Shown: piece by piece, positions 37,509 to 52,490 of the stretch
How positions within the stretch are numbered: the first letter of the stretch is position 1
How the letters are laid out: each line of letters begins with the position of its first letter
Assembly (NCBI RefSeq): GCF_907164915.1
Contig: NC_061862.1
Coordinates: 84,244,846-84,308,845, forward strand
Source of the DNA: Impatiens glandulifera
Lineage: Eukaryota; Streptophyta; Magnoliopsida; Ericales; Balsaminaceae
Length of the DNA stretch: 64,000 nt
Reading direction: 5' to 3'
Notes under the pieces: generated by a model
Databases searched by the model: none
Seen by the model: only the letters and a program-made list of their open reading frames with translations
What the model was told of the DNA's origin: nothing
Translations under genes and position numbers: made by a program

Positions 37509-37724
37509 TAGGGGTGAGCAAACGGGTAAACCCAACCCGTATTACCCAACCCATATTCAACCCAAATTAAATTTACCCAACCCATAATTCAACCCATATT
37601 ATTTACTAATATGGGTTGGGTATGGGTTGGGTTGAGTATGGGTTGGGTAACCCAAATTATTTTATTTTTATTTTTTTATTTAACATGTATTTGACTCATT
37701 TAATATATTTTTATTCGTTTAACA

Positions 37725-38633
37725 CGATTTTCACGTTTTTGACATTTTTAATACGTTTTTCTCACGTTTAACACGTTTTTGACATGTTTAACACGTTTTT
37801 GGCACGTTTAACACATTTTTGATACGTTGAACACGTTTTTCATATTTTTGGCATGTTTAACACGTTTGACACGTTTTTGACACGTTTGACGCGTTTTTCC
37901 ACGTTTTCGACACGTTTAACACATTTTGACGCATTTTTGGCACGTTTAACACGTTTTGACACGTTTAACATATTTTTCACATTTGACACATTTTTCACGT
38001 TTTTGGCACGTTTTGACACGTTTAACACGTTTTCCACAATTTTGACACGTTTAACACGTTTTCGACACGTTTAATACGTTTTTCACATTATTAACATGTT
38101 TTACATGTTTTTCACATTTTTGGCACGTTTAACACGTTTTGACACGTTTAACACGTTTTCCACGTTTTGAGACGTTTAACACGTTTTTCACGTTTTCGAC
38201 ACGTTTAATACGTTTTTCATACATTCAACACGTTTAACACATTTGACACGTTGGACACTATTTTCATGTTTTGACATGTTTAACACGTTTTTAACACGTT
38301 TGCCACATTTTTCACGATTACGACACATTTAACACATTTTGACACATTTTCACGTTTTTGGCACGTTTAACACGTTTTGACATGTTTAACATGTTTTTCA
38401 CATTTTTCACATTATTAACACGTTTAACACGTTTGTAACATGTTTAATATGTTTTCACACGTTTTTTACGTTTTTGGCACGTTTAACACGTTTTTGACAC
38501 ATATTCCACGTTTTTGACACGTTTAATACGTTTTCCTCGTTTTGGCACATTTTGATACGTTTAACACGTTTTTAACACGTTTAACATGTTTTTCACATTT
38601 TTGACACGTTTAATACGTTTTCACACGTTTAAT
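37725..38633 (+). repeat. Left arm of the hAT palindrome: ACGTTTAACACGTTTTTGAC-type minisatellite
   Basis: Dozens of degenerate units of about 17-22 bp built from CACGTTTAACACG and TTTTTGACACG. The repeats give spurious open frames on both strands (37840-38074). Confidence 0.9.
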
Positions 38634-39895
38634 GTCAAACGTGTGAAAAACATATTAAACGTGTCAAATAGCCAAAAACGTGACAAAAACGTGTTAAAAC
38701 TTATCAAGACGTGTTAACGTGCAAAAAAATATGTTAAACATATCAAAAAATATGTTATATTTGTAAAACGTGTTAAACGTGCCAAAAACGTGAAAAATGT
38801 GTCAAACATGTTACAAACGTATTAAACATGTTACAAACATGTTAAACGTGTTAAGAATGTGAAAAACGTGAAAAACATGTTAAACATGTCAAAAACGTAT
38901 TAAACGTACCAAAATGTGAAAAACGTGTTAATGTGTGAAAAACGTGTCAAATATGTCAAAAACGTGTTTAACATGCCAAAACGTGAAAACATATTAAATG
39001 TGTGAAACACGTGTTAAATGTGTGAAACACGTGTTAAACGTGTGAAAAACGTGTGAAAACGTGTTAAACATATAAAAAGCGTGTTAAACGTGCCAAAAAC
39101 GTGAAAACCGTGTTAAACTTATCAAAAATGTGTTAACATGTTAGTTATGTTAAAAACGCGTTAAACGTGCCAAAAACGTAAAAAAACGTGTTAAATTTGT
39201 CAAAAACGTGTTAAACGTGACAAAAACATGTTATTAGTATGAAAACGTGTTAAACATGTCAAAAACTTGTTAAACGTGCCAAAAACGTGTTAAACGTGTG
39301 AAAAACATGTTTTAAGTGTGAAAACGTGATAAAAATATTAAAAACGTGTTAAACGTGTGAAAAACGTGTTAAACATATCAAAAACGTGTTAAAATGTCAA
39401 AAACGTGTTAAACGTGCCAAAAACGTGAAAATCGTGTTAAACTTATCAAAAACGTGTTAAACGTGCCAAAAACGTGAAAATCATGTTAAACTTATCAAAA
39501 ATGTGTTAACATGTTAAAAACGTGTTAAACGTGTCAAAAACGTAAAAAAACGTATTAAACTTGTCAAAAACGCGTTAAATGTATTAAAGATGTCAAAAAC
39601 GTGTTCAACGTGACAAAAACGTAAAAAAACGTGTTATTAGTGTGAAAATGTGTTAAACATGTCAAAAACGTGTTAAACGTGTCAAAAACGTGAAAACGTG
39701 TTAAACGTGTCAAAAACGTAAAAACGTGTTAAACGTGTCAAAAACGTGAAAACGTGTCAAAATGTGAAAACGTGTGAAAAACGTGTTAAACGTATGAAAA
39801 ACGTGTTAAAAATATTAAAAACGTGTTAGATGTGTGCAAAACGTGTTAAATGTATGAAAAATATGTTAAACATGTCAAAAATGTGTTCGACTTAA
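38634..39895 (-). repeat. Right arm of the hAT palindrome
   Basis: Reverse-complement units (CGTGTTAAACGTGTCAAAAA). It is about 350 bp longer than the left arm. The turn lies in CACACGTTTAATGTCAAACG at about 38621-38640. Confidence 0.9.
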
Positions 39896-40122
39896 AGTTG
39901 GAAGATGATTAGTTTATATTGGATTAATAATAGAGAATTAAACTAAATTTATATAATTTGGGTAATTTGGGTAACCCTAACCCAACCCAAATTAAACTCA
40001 ACCCATATTCAACCCAACCCATACTCAACCCAACCCATATTAACCAACCCAAATTAATATTTTGGGTTTGGGTTAGGGTTGGGTTTGGGTAAACCCATAT
40101 TATGCTCACCCCTAGACATAGA

Positions 40123-40690
40123 TGATTTTATAAGTTACTATATTGTAAGTTGACTGATAGCGTCAGGTTTCATGGGTTATAAGGACATGGAGATGTCTAG
40201 TCAATTACATATATGTGTATGGATGATACATGTAAGACTGACCCACCTTAAGACTCTCCAAAAGAGATTGTAGAGTTTTAAGTTAAACCATGTTTAGTAG
40301 ATTCCTCAGACATGAGTATGTTGTGGCCTCACTTGATGATTGGTATTTCTATGACACTGTTAAACGCTTTCCGTAAAAGGGAGTTATAAAGGCATTAATT
40401 GGGATTGCTAAAAATTGAGTGGGAGCCATAGTCATACAAGAATGGAGAAGTCCTTCTACTTCATGTATATTGTGATACATTGAACAGGAATGGTGTCTCG
40501 GCCACTTGAAGAGCGAGAACTGAAAATGCATGGCCATGCTCGGATGGATTAATATGAATCATCCGTTTAATTGACAGTTAAAACTCAGAGTTCAAGAAAC
40601 ATATTTGATAGAAATGTATGAATGTTACCATATCATCAACTAAGACATTAAGACACAAAGATATCTTATATTGCACACTTGTTTAATAAC
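40123..40690 (+). other. 3' non-coding region of the copia element, right of the hAT insertion
   Basis: No recognisable frame; leads into the polypurine tract. Confidence 0.75.
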
Positions 40691-40701
40691 AAGTGGGAGA
40701 T
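40691..40701 (+). other. Polypurine tract of the copia element
   Basis: AAGTGGGAGAT immediately before the 3' LTR; such tracts prime plus-strand synthesis. Confidence 0.85.
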
Positions 40702-41564
40702 TGAAGGAATTGTGTCATTTAATTTAATGTGCAATGACTAAACTTGGATAGGACAAATTAACAGATATAATTTAATCCGATTATTTTAGGAGTCGTAGTG
40801 CTTTACTAGAAGCCAACTACGATTAATGGGGTTAAACCTATAACTATTATAATCGGGTCCTATGAGGTCACACACTTAGAGTTGACCGAATAGATAAACG
40901 AGAAAGATGGTTAATTATTAATACATATTAGATATTATTAATAATAAGAAATATTATTTATTTGTGAAATAAAATAATATATAATTAATGGTTAATTATG
41001 GAGTTAAGATTGTGAAATAAAATAATATATAATTAATGGTTAATTATGGAGTTAAGATTTTGAAATAAAATAATATATAATTAATACATATTAGATATTA
41101 TTAATAATAAGAAATATTATTTTTTTGTGAAATAAAATAATATATAATTAATGGTTAATTATGGAATTTTATTTAATACAAAAGGATTCACTTATTTTCA
41201 ATAAAACGGAAGTGAATAGAGAGAGAATTGTTCCTTTTTTAAAACGGATTTTACTATATTACGGTGAGAACTCCAAGAGAATGAAATAATCTTTTAATCT
41301 AGCAATTGGATTGCTTCCCCTTTGTCTTTTTCGTCCTAGCAGTCGAAAGTAAAGAGATCTAGTCGGGCTCGTGTGGACCAAGTAGAGGAGCAACACGTGG
41401 GGCTCTCGACTATTTATTACTACCAGATCTGATCCGGTTCACACATCAAAGATATATTTCTATAAACTATATATCATGATTCTATCAATTATGCATGATC
41501 ATATGATTAGATGTTTAGATTAGATCTATAAATTATTTCGCTGCGAACATCTAATTAACCAACA
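40702..41564 (+). repeat. 3' LTR of the copia element
   Basis: 863 bp from TGAAGGAATTGTGTCA to ATTAACCAACA, followed by the target repeat TTCAG. Confidence 0.93.
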
Positions 41565-42513
41565 TTCAGGTAACAGTAACAGTAGAAAGTTTTTTTTAAG
41601 AAAATAAAACAGTAATAGCAGTTACCAACAAAAAAAAAAAATAAAAAAATAAAAAAATAAAAAATCAAGTCTTCAATAAAGGAAAGCGTGAATGCATTCT
41701 TTGAAGGAGATTTTTTTTTGGCAATAATTCCTTTGTAATTCTCCATTGACCCATTAAATAATTACAGACTCACCCTTTAGCAACGGACACCTGCACAAGC
41801 ATTCTGCCTTCCTATAGAAGTTTCTGAATAATGAGCAGTACCCTAAGCATAACATCTGAAACACACATAAGTAGAGACAGATTAATTAATAATCCAATAT
41901 TAGAAAGTCAAATAGAAGTTAGCCTCTTTAAAACTCAAATCTTCAAAATATGTAATGATGCTTCGACAAATCAAGAGCAACAAACCTAGTCTATGTACAT
42001 GGCATTCTCTTTGTATACCAACAATTTCCTGTCCCTTTGAAGAATCAGACTTGCAATCACTGCATCATAGTAACATGCACTTCACTGACATGCTAATAGA
42101 TAAAATTTATCAATTCAAAGAATATATATTGATAAAATTCATACGCAGGAATAGACATCCCTTGACTTAGATAAGAGTATGGAGACAAAGGTACAGTAAC
42201 CTGGTATTGCGCTAGGTATCCTAACTAATAGAAGTATCTTGAATAGTAAAGGTTAGTATATAAGTTATAACCAACTCAAAGGCTATAATATAGACATGCC
42301 AATATATGAATCAAAGGGGCACAACACAACCCCTCAGTTCTTCTTCTTCTCTATCTGATTCAAAATCCTTCTTCCCTTGACTTTGTTCTGCTTCTACCAT
42401 AATCCTCCTTTATATGTTTCATGATTCAAGTAGTTCTCAACAGATTGTCCAGCTTGCTTCTTCCAATCTCAAGTCAGGACATCATACTCACACATTGTTA
42501 TCTTATCAGTTGT

Positions 42514-42808
42514 TAAATTTGTTATTTATCCTCTACTTAAATTCCATTAAAATTGGATAATTAATTAATTATCACTTGCAAGTATTCCTAACAGCAATTA
42601 TACAATTTGACACGAGTGTTTGTGATGAGCACATAAGATTTCTGAAATGATGAAAGCAAGACAAATTCTAACTTATAAGTAAATAGAAGGTTGTATCAGC
42701 TTTACCACTACTTCACGTGCCTAATCGGACGATATATACAATTGTCGTCAACTTCAAAACAAGCTCTGATATGAAAAAACTGAATAACGATGGTTCGAAG
42801 AAACTTAC
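42514..42808 (-). other. First intron of SPO11-1 copy B, part absent from copy A
   Basis: Lies between the last base of exon 1 (42809, donor GTAAGT) and the point where homology with copy A ends (42513). No other feature seen. Confidence 0.7.
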
Positions 42809-43232
42809 CAGCGGCTAGTAACATCGGTGCAGTAATTTCGGAAGCGATCGATGAAGATCAATGGCGACCTTCCATTGCACACATCCTCGAGTATCGCTAG
42901 AGTCATTGAGCGATAAAACGAATAAACGAAAAGGTCAATCTTCTGTAGAATCTGCAGGGGATCTGGATATGGAGTAAACAAAATGCAGCTGACCTTCTAT
43001 GACTCCAAGTGGATCTGGATCTCTCGTCTCGAGGCTCGAAATCCCTTCCAGAACTAAATAACAGCAGCGAGGGGAGGAAAGGGATAAATAGAGCGGTAGG
43101 ACTTAGGAAATGGAGTTTTTTTAATAGCTATTGGTATTTAAACCAATACCAATCTCTATTGTCTTGTTAGTAGCGATTGATATTTAAACCAATCGGTAGT
43201 AATGCTCGCTATTACTCTTTTTTTTACTAGTG

Positions 43233-44640
43233 TGGGTGGTTTGTCGAGTGTGAGGTCGGAGTTAGTGGTTGGTTTGGAGAGTATTTTAAAGTGTGAGGTC
43301 ACGAGATGGAGGTCGGGTGGTGGATGGTTGGTCGAGTGTGAGGTCAGAATTAGTTGTTGGTTTGGCAATAATTTGAAAGTATGAGGTCACGAGATGGAGG
43401 TCAGGTGATGGATGGTTTGATGAGTGTGAGGTCAAAATTAGTTTTTGGTTTGGCCAACATTTGAAAGTGTGAAATCACCAAATGGAGGTTAGGTGGATAG
43501 TGGGTGGGTTGTCGAGTGTAAGGTTGGAATTAGTGATTGGTTTGACGAGCATTTGAAAGTGTGAGGTCACGAGATGGAGGTCGGGTGGTGGGTGATTTTT
43601 CGAGTGTGAGATCAGAATTAGTTGTTGGTTGGCAATGATTTGAAAGTATGAGGTCACGAGATGGAGGTCAGGTGGTGGATGGTTAATTTGCTGAGTGTGA
43701 GGTCAAATTAGTTTTTGGTTTGGCCAACATTTGAAAGTGTGAAGTCACGAGATGGAGGTTAGGTGGGTAGTGGGTAGTTTGTCGAGTGTAAGGTTGGAAT
43801 TAGTGATTGGTTTGACGAGCATTTGAAAGTGTGAGGTCACGAGATGAAGGTCGGGTGGTGGGTGTTTTTTCGAGTGTGAGGTCAAAATTAGTTGTTTGTT
43901 TAAAGAGCATTTGAATGTGAGAGGTCACGAGATGGGGGTGAGGTGGGTGGATTGTCGAGTGTGAGGTCAAAATTAGTGGTTGGTTTGGCGAGCATTTGAA
44001 AGTGTGAGGTCATGAGATGGAGGTCGGGTGGTGGGTGTTTTGTCGAGTGTGAGGTTGGAATTAGTGGTTGGTTTGACGAGCATTAGAAAGTGTGAGGTCA
44101 CGAAAATGAGGTCGGGTTGGGGGTGGTTTGTCGAGTGTAGGTTGAAATTATTAGTTGGTTTGACGAGAATTTGAAAACCTTTGGTCACGAGATGGAGGTC
44201 AGGTGTGCGGTCAAAGGTTTGTCGAGTGTGCGGTCGGATTTATTTGTTGGTTTGACGAGCATTTGAAAGAGTGACATCACGAGATGAAAGTAGGGTGGTG
44301 GGTGGTTTGTCAAGTGTGAGGTCAGAATTATTGGTTGGTTTGACGAGCATTTGAAAACATGAGGTCACGAGATGAAGGTCAATTCGTGGGTGTTTTGTCG
44401 AGTGTGAGGTCTCAAGAGTGAGGTCGGATTGTGGGTGGTTTGTCGAGTGTGAGGTCGGAATTAGTTGTTTGTTTGAAGAAAATTTGAAAGTGAGAGGTCA
44501 CGAGATGGAGGTTAGGTGAGTGGTTTTCGAGTGTGAGGTCGGAATTAGTGGTTGGTTTGACGAGCATCTCAAAGTGTGAGGTCACGAAATGGAGGTCGGG
44601 TGGTGGGTGATATGTCGTGTGTGAGGTTGGAATTAAGATT
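43233..44640 (+). repeat. 88-bp satellite array, part 3 (about 16 units)
   Basis: Resumes with TGGGTGGTTTGTCGAGTGTG directly after CACTA element 2 and fades near 44640. Some neighbouring units share variants (43500-43660 and 43740-43860), pointing to higher-order duplication of two to three units. Minus-strand frames such as 43973-44188 are repeat by-products. Confidence 0.92.
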
Positions 44641-47934
<3,294 letters not shown>

Positions 47935-47943
47935 TGTTCACAT

Positions 47944-50900
47944 AATCAAAAGATAATGTCATCAAAATTCTTCACATTCTTCACAGTTCTAGAAATGAAA
48001 GCACGAACCGAAAAAATAATGTCATCAAAATTCGAAATGACCTGATCCTTGGGCTCAGAGCCACCTTTCGAGATGATGAACAGGAGAATCTTGGAACAAG
48101 TAATAAAGAAGCTCTTGAGAATGAACTGGGAAATCTTGAGTTTTGTGAAATCAAAAGATCAAGTGCAGAAGAAGAGAATTTGGTCTTGAATAAGGTAGTG
48201 AGCCTTAGTTCTGAAGTAGGGTGAATTAAAATCGATAACAGACATGAATCCAGTAGTGAAGAGGTTCAAAGTCAGAAAAGACCTACTAAAGCAGAACAAG
48301 ATGAAAATCGAAGACAAAGCAGAAAGATCCTGGATCCAAAAGCCACTAACTCTATCACGGAAGAAGATGAGATCTACATGAGACAACCCTCACTCAATGG
48401 CAATATTATTCCATGTAATCAAACTGTAGCCATTGAGGATAGCGAGGCAAGTGATGCTTATGATTTCTCTGATGAAGAGGTCCAGGACAGTCTGGAAAGT
48501 CAGGAACCCAACACTTATATTCATTCATGAATATAGTGACATGGAACATAAGGAGACTCAATGACCCTCTAAAATGCAAAGAAATCAAGAGGATCATTGA
48601 GAATTAGAAGATCACTATTATGGGTATTCTTGAGACAAAAGTCAAAAGTCGGAACGTTGAGAAGGTTAGCAAATTGTGTATTGATAGTAGCTGGGAAATC
48701 ATTCACAACTCAAATGACAAAATGGGCAGAATCTGGGTTATTGGGATAACAAAGTTGTTGAGGTCATGGCTCTCTTTTCGAATGATCAAGCAATCCTGGT
48801 GGAGGTCAAAGAGAGAATCACAAGAATCGTGTTTAATTTTGCTATTGTCTATGGTAGCAACTCAAGCATTGACAGAAGACTCCTCTGGAATTGTCTTAGA
48901 AACTGGATCGGTATTGATAAATCTTGGGCTGTCCTCGGTGATTACAACGTAACCAGAAACGAATCTGATCATAGTCCAAAATCTGAAATAACTCGGGATA
49001 TGATTGACTTTAATGACTGCATCATAGATATGGGTTGTATCGAGCCTACCAATTCTGGAAACTTCTTCACTTGGTCTTCTACGAGAGGGAATGAGCAAAT
49101 TAGAAAAAAGTAGAATTGACAGATGTTTGGTAAATGAGAAATGGATTAACCAATTTCCGAGAAGTCAACTTCATATTCTGAATCCGGATATATTTGATCA
49201 CTGTCCGATTAAATTGTTCTGGGAAAAGGAAGAAATGTTCAAAAGGCCCTTTAAAATTTTCAATTTCTGGATGGATAATGATAAATTCAAGGGTATTCTC
49301 GAAAGCGTATGGTCTACGGATGTTAGAGATTCCAACATGTACAGGGTTTCTGAGAAGCTTAAGCTCTTGAAGAATCATCTCCAAAGCTTTGACAAGAAGA
49401 AGTTCAGCAATATCTCCAATAGAGTTCTAGCTTCTAAAGAAGAACTAGAAGAGGTTCAGAAAAAATTATTAAGGGATGATAGTGATGAACAACTCAATGA
49501 AACAGAAAGGTACGCGCTTGAAAACTTCAGGAAGCTGAGTCTGCTTGAAGAGAATTTTGTTAGACAGAAATCAAGACAAAGTTGGCTCTCGTTGGGTGAC
49601 AAAAACACAGCTTTCTTCTACAGAAAATGCAAGGTTATAAACATGAGAAACAATGTGTACAGACTGAAGAATGATGATGGTGAATATGTTCAGGGTCAAA
49701 AGGGTGTACAAGATCTGGCTATTGATTTCTATAAGCAGCTTATGGGTACAAGAAAACAACATCAAAGTCACATGAATACCTTATATCAGATTATTGATAG
49801 GAAAATCCTTGCAGAAGATAGCCACGAGTTGATAAGGGTGGCCACGAAGGTTGAGGTTAAAGAAACTCTATTTAGTATTGATGGGAATAAAAGTCCGGGT
49901 CCTGATGGGTTTAATGCACAGTTCTTCAAAGACAATTGGTCGGTTGTGGGTAAAAATATTACTGATGGGGTTCTGGAGTTTTTCAAAAACAGAAAGATGT
50001 TAAAACAATAGAATACAGTGTTTCTAACTTTGATCCCGAAAACTGCGGTACCTGAGAAAGTACAAGATTTCAGACCAATTTCCTGCTGCAATGTGATTTA
50101 TAAAATAATTTCAAAAATCATTTCTAAACGTTTTAAAAATGTAATAGGAAAAATAATAAATCTTAATCAATCTGCATTCCTCCCCGGTAGGACAATCTCT
50201 CATAATATTCTTCTCATGCAGAGGCTATTAAAACGCTACGGGAAAAAGAAAATATCCCCGAGAGTGGCTTTCAAAATAGATATCAAGAAAGCTTTCGACT
50301 CTGTTAGATGGGAAGCCATTCGATACTTTCTGGTTGTTTCTGCTTTTCCTATGATTTTTATCGATTGAATTATGCAATGCGTTTCATCATCCTACTTTGT
50401 TGTTAGCGTCAATGGAGTCCACGAAGACTATTTCAAGGGTGAAAATGGGGTAAGGCAAGGGGACCCCTCTCTTCTTACCTTTAGATCTTTGAGAGAATCT
50501 TCGCGATGTTCCGAAAGAATCGTCCATACATCTTTCACCCATTCTGTGAGGTAGAGGAGATAACACATTTATGCTTTACTGACAATTTGTTCATTCTAGC
50601 GCACGCAGACGTTGATTCCATTAAAACTATTAGGGTTGCACTAACGTTCTTTTCTGAGGTAACATGTTTAACTATTAATGAAAGCAAAAGTGTGACATTT
50701 TATGGAGGCGTGAAGGACGAAACAAAGCAGGAAATATTCAACATCATGGGCATCAAGGAAGAAAGATTTCCCATAAGATACTTAGGAATTTCGTTAACTG
50801 CGAAGCAAATCGAGATCTCACACTACAAGTCGTTGATTGAAAAGGTAAAAAACACGATATATGGTTGGGCAGCGAAAAAACTTTCTTATGCAGGGAGGAT

Positions 50901-52322
50901 CAAACTTATCAAAACCGTGGTTATGGGCATAGTTAGCTACTGGGCGCAGCAAATGGTCATTCCGAAGAAGGTAATGAAGGAACTCGACACGCTGATGAGA
51001 AACTTTATCTGGGGTAGTAGTGGAAGAGGAGGAAAGAAAGTCAAATGGACCGCTCTTTGCAAACTGAAGGACGAGGGAGGCATCGACTTGAAGAACTGTA
51101 TCGAGTGGAACAAGGCTCTAACCTTCAAGCATCTGTGGGCTTTGGAGCGCAATCAGGAGTTATTATGGATCAAATGGGTGCATACGAGGTTTATGAAATA
51201 CGAAACCAACATCTGGACTTGTAAAATTCACGAAGGTATGAGCTGGTCTTTGAAAAAGATTCTTAAACTAAGAAGCGATATTGTAGATCTTTATGACATC
51301 CGATTAGGGGACGGGAAATGCACTCTATTCTGGCACGACCCCTGGTTCGAAAACCAGTCTATCATCGACAAAGAGGAGTTTCAAAATACTCGTATCAGAA
51401 GGGACTACGCAAAAGAGAAAATCAGAGACATCAAAGACGGGAATTGAAACTTGCTCTTGAGAAGAATTTTAGAAGGAAAGAGGATACTTGATCATATAAG
51501 TAACATACAACTACACGACAGACCAAATATTCATGAATGGAAAGCTGAGGACAATGGGAAGCTGATATTGAAGAAAATATGAGAGGTAATCCGGGAAAAA
51601 GCGCAGAAAGTACAATGGGCTCCTCTTGTATGGTCAACGAAGATTATCCCTCGACACCAGTTCATCCTATGGCTCGCCTTCTGGGAAAGACTCAACACTC
51701 GTGATCGTATCAGCAAGTATATGAGCATCCCGGACGCGAGCTGTCTTCTATGCATAGGAAATGAAGAAACCATAGATCACCTATTCAGGAGCGGATTTAT
51801 TGCTTCGGAGCTTTGGGACAGATTCTATAAAAGTCTGGAGTTGATTAGTTTCCCAAGCAAATAGAATGAAATCAAAGAAGCAGCACTACTCAAAGCCAAG
51901 GGAAATAGATTTGCAACAAGCGTGTTCAAGTGCGGCTTTGGAGCAGTGGTGTATAACATTTGGAAAGAACGGAATGCAAGGGTATAGGGTAGAACCCGCA
52001 AGAGCGTTAATGAGTTATAGAAAGATATTGTATTGGATTGCAGCGCCCTCGCGAGAACATGGAGAGGAATTCCAAACACGGAGCAGAACTGGAATATCTG
52101 CAGGAACTAGAGTTTACCGTTTTTTAAACTCACTAGAATTGAAAGCATTGTAAACAGATAATTCATTTACGTTTTTAGCTTTTTAGCTTTTGTTCAGAAT
52201 GTTACGACTTCAAAATCATTCTAGGCCTGTCTAGAATGATCTCTTAAACTCGTGGTTTTTTTCCCGTTTTTGGGAATTTTTAATGAAATGACGCTAAGTC
52301 GTTTTTCCTCCCAAAAAAAAAC
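47944..52322 (+). mobile_element. L1-type LINE retrotransposon, decayed, 4.4 kb
   Basis: Ends in a short A-run (CCTCCCAAAAAAAAAC, 52307-52322) after TTTTTAATGAAATGACGCTAAG. It is flanked by a candidate 9-bp target duplication TGTTCACAT (47935-47943 and 52323-52331). It encodes an endonuclease, reverse transcriptase and terminal zinc-binding region, in that order, all broken. 47944-48526 may be the remnant of ORF1; I do not recognise a domain there. Confidence 0.82.
48527..52152 (+). pseudogene. LINE ORF2 (endonuclease, reverse transcriptase, zf-RVT), broken
   Basis: Starts at ATG 48527 with MNIVTWNIRRLNDP, the usual opening of plant L1 endonuclease, then a stop at 48606. The endonuclease continues at 48766-49113 (AVLGDYNVTRNESD; NSGNFFTWSS), with SRIDRCLVN from 49091. 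The linker (WLSLGDKNTAFFY at about 49585) and reverse transcriptase follow: NKSPGPDGFNAQFFK (about 49890), DFRPISCCNVIYKIISK (about 50070), FKIDIKKAFDSVRW (about 50275), GVRQGDP (about 50450). The catalytic FADDL-like motif reads FTDNLFIL (about 50575), so a metal-binding Asp is lost. The zinc-binding reverse-transcriptase C-terminal domain lies at about 51640-51830 (LWLAFWERLNTRDRISKYM, CLLCIGNEETIDHLF). Stops at about 50010, 50366, 51447 and 51580 and shifts near 50500 and 51500 show it is dead. Confidence 0.9.
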
Positions 52323-52490
52323 TGTTCACATTTTATTTTAGACTAGAGTTCAAATCCTCTTAAAAAAATTATTATATGTGTGTGCGCGAACATTGGTGAT
52401 GAAGCGAAAGCGATAATATCGGTTTGAATAACGCAAACATTGGTGAAAAAATATAGGGGTTTTTCCACGGAGGGTGATTCAGAGCATAAG

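Larger units (their letters stand above)
37509..40114. mobile_element. Palindromic non-autonomous hAT element nested in the copia element, 2.6 kb
   Basis: Terminal inverted repeats TAGGGGTGAGCA / TGCTCACCCCTA with an 8-bp target duplication GACATAGA (37501-37508 and 40115-40122), typical of hAT elements. Inside each end lies a subterminal zone of AACCCAACCC / GGGTTGGGTATGGGTTGGG repeats (37525-37660 and 39955-40105). The interior is a head-to-head pair of arrays of a roughly 20-bp unit, CACGTTTAACACGTTTTTGA, meeting near 38634. No transposase. The whole element could fold into one long hairpin. Confidence 0.9.
31300..41564 (+). mobile_element. Ty1/copia LTR retrotransposon, 10.3 kb including a nested hAT element
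   Basis: 5' LTR 31300-32177, primer site 32179-32190, gag and pol 33213-37256, polypurine tract 40691-40701, 3' LTR 40702-41564. The 5-bp target duplication is TTCAG (31295-31299 and 41565-41569); copy A of SPO11-1 has the undisturbed TTCAGGTAACAG at 6645. The order protease, integrase, reverse transcriptase, RNase H identifies Ty1/copia. Several stops and frameshifts make it inactive. A 2.6-kb hAT element sits in the 3' non-coding part; without it the element would be about 7.7 kb. Confidence 0.95.
29716..42990 (-). pseudogene. SPO11-1: SPO11-1 pseudogene, copy B, inside CACTA element 2 and split by a copia element
   Basis: Same relic as copy A, but reaching the first exon: about 42990-42809 (VCNGRSPLIFIDRFRNYC), 42059-41986, 41855-41774, [copia element], 31241-31172, 31101-31066, 30844-30797 (VVEKES), 30714-30656, 30597-30566, 30382-30277 (VDCDPYG), 30191-30071 and 29826-29716. 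Exon 1 joins exon 2 in phase (CGCTG|TGATTGC). Unlike copy A, it keeps the AG acceptor before 31241 (CTTAG|ATTGGTG). Shared with copy A: loss of the catalytic-tyrosine segment, the frameshift in 31101-31066, and the broken last exon. The start codon also seems lost (ATAGAAGGT where ATGGAAGG is expected near 43001). Homology to copy A covers 29613-31299 and 41570-42513 at about 98%. It has no intact frame, so it cannot make SPO11-1. Confidence 0.88.
28919..43232. mobile_element. CACTA element 2 carrying a SPO11-1 pseudogene and nested transposons, 14.3 kb
   Basis: Ends CACTAGTAAAAAAA...TTTTTTTACTAGTG with a 3-bp target duplication TGG (28916-28918 and 43233-43235), in the satellite. Subterminal repeats with GCGATTGGTT / AACCAATCGC occupy 28945-29275 and, more sparsely, 43120-43205. 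Between them lies SPO11-1 copy B with introns (29716-42990), itself interrupted by the copia element 31300-41564. Without that insertion the CACTA element would be about 4 kb. No transposase is present, so movement would depend on another copy. This is gene capture of the kind described for CACTA elements in plants. Confidence 0.88.

Noticed and set aside
37840..38074. Overlapping frames on both strands
   Set aside because: By-product of the CACGTTTAACACG minisatellite.
43156..44188. Several minus-strand frames with repeated SHF and PTTNSNLTLDK text
   Set aside because: Translation of the 88-bp satellite, whose period is not a multiple of three, so the frame is not kept from unit to unit.
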